This document shows, piece after piece, positions 63,648 to 64,000 of a DNA stretch of 64,000 bases. The number at the start of each line of letters is the position of its first letter. Position 1 is the first letter of the stretch. Position numbers and translations under genes: made by a program. The DNA is taken from the NCBI RefSeq assembly GCF_947241705.1, contig NC_079261.1, positions 1-64,000 of the forward strand. Reading direction: 5' to 3'. Origin of the DNA: Saccharomyces mikatae IFO 1815 (taxonomy: Eukaryota; Ascomycota; Saccharomycetes; Saccharomycetales; Saccharomycetaceae). The notes beneath the pieces were generated by a model, which was given only the letters and a program-made list of their open reading frames with translations, ran no database searches and was not told the DNA's origin.

Positions 63648-64000
63648 ATGCTAAAGCGTATTGTTGGATTACCTACAAGACGCTACTTCCACAGAACTTC
63701 CTTTTTACTAGGTGGTGATTTCGAAACTGTTCATATTCCCAATACAAATCATTTCAAAGATTTATTAATAGAAAAAGGTAAATTTCAAAAGGATCAGGCA
63801 ACGACAATAGTAGAGATAATGACAGATGCTATTAGAGGCGGGGTGAGTCATGTTTCTCAGGATCTGGCAAAGAGAGAGAAATTAACGCAACTTAGCTACC
63901 AGCAACGTGTTGATTTTGCGAAATTGAGAGATCAGCTCTTGAGTGCTGATAGAAGCGAATTTCATAATATACAAAACGAATATGAAAGTGTGAAAAACGA
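63648..64000 (+). CDS. FMP32: Fmp32, mitochondrial inner-membrane assembly factor (5' part)
   Basis: The first 117 codons of the YFL046W orthologue run off the window end. The start MLKRIVGLPTRRYFHRTSFL is a mitochondrial targeting sequence, basic and Ser/Thr/Phe-rich, followed by the DUF1640 (Fmp32/MCUR1-like) domain: HFKDLLIEKGKFQKDQATTI, then AIRGGVSHVSQDLAKRE and a coiled-coil beginning LSYQQRVDFAKLRDQLLSA. Fmp32 has been implicated in cytochrome c oxidase assembly and proline metabolism. The membrane segment expected at the C-terminus is outside the window. The ATG at 63648 follows AATAAAA and matches the family start. Confidence 0.93.
   Translation, partial: MLKRIVGLPTRRYFHRTSFLLGGDFETVHIPNTNHFKDLLIEKGKFQKDQATTIVEIMTDAIRGGVSHVSQDLAKREKLTQLSYQQRVDFAKLRDQLLSADRSEFHNIQNEYESVKN

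Overview
The window reads as the left end of a chromosome from a Saccharomyces yeast of the sensu stricto group, with position 1 at the tip of the telomere. It opens with C(1-3)A telomeric repeat, followed by a CATCAC/CACTAT satellite and a core X element without a Y' element. The inner gene order AAD6/16-AGP3-AQY3-DAK2-ZNF1-YFL051C-ALR2-SWP82-EMP47-RGD2-FMP32 is that of S. cerevisiae chromosome VI-left as I remember it. The proteins differ from the S. cerevisiae versions I recall at scattered positions, and an MPR acetyltransferase is present, so I lean to S. paradoxus or a very close relative. That species call is inference; no alignment was run.

Layout. 1-1310: telomere, satellite, a 14-bp-phased forkhead-motif array and core X. 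2484-6062: a large HPF1-family cell-wall mannoprotein gene. 6.2-9.7 kb: gene-free except for a solo Ty1/Ty2-type delta LTR. 9769-10464: MPR acetyltransferase. 12.1-16.2 kb: two decayed genes (AAD6/16-type aldo-keto reductase and AGP3-type amino-acid permease), plus an unidentified relic at 18.1-18.5 kb. 18.9-23.2 kb: divergent AQY3 and DAK2, both intact, a glycerol/dihydroxyacetone pair. 25-27.6 kb: a relic of a small secreted protein and a truncated maltase relic next to ZNF1, a MAL-activator-type regulator, so this looks like the remains of a MAL locus.

32.0-36.3 kb: an IMA5 pseudogene and an intact HXT8, a divergent pair I know from S. cerevisiae chromosome X-left, here inserted between ZNF1 and YFL051C. 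36.6-46.8 kb: an old solo LTR, a siderophore transporter of the MFS that does not look like Arn1-4, a long gene-poor gap, then a divergent pair of a Zn2Cys6 regulator and a DHA2 drug pump. The pump promoter carries three GTCCGAA words that could be the regulator's sites. This block has no counterpart on S288C VI-left that I can recall and is the most novel part of the window. 48.9-52.3 kb: a full-length PA14 flocculin at the YFL051C position. From ALR2 inward (54-64 kb) the order is conserved chromosome-arm housekeeping: ALR2, SWP82, EMP47, RGD2 and the start of FMP32.

Taken together, the telomere-proximal 48 kb is subtelomeric accessory DNA: wall proteins, sugar, iron, glycerol and drug transporters, their regulators and the wrecks of others. 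Decay is heaviest in the gene families that have many subtelomeric copies. I saw no tRNA, rRNA, CRISPR array or intact transposon. Several apparent ORFs begin at GTG or TTG; I moved those starts to the first supported ATG.
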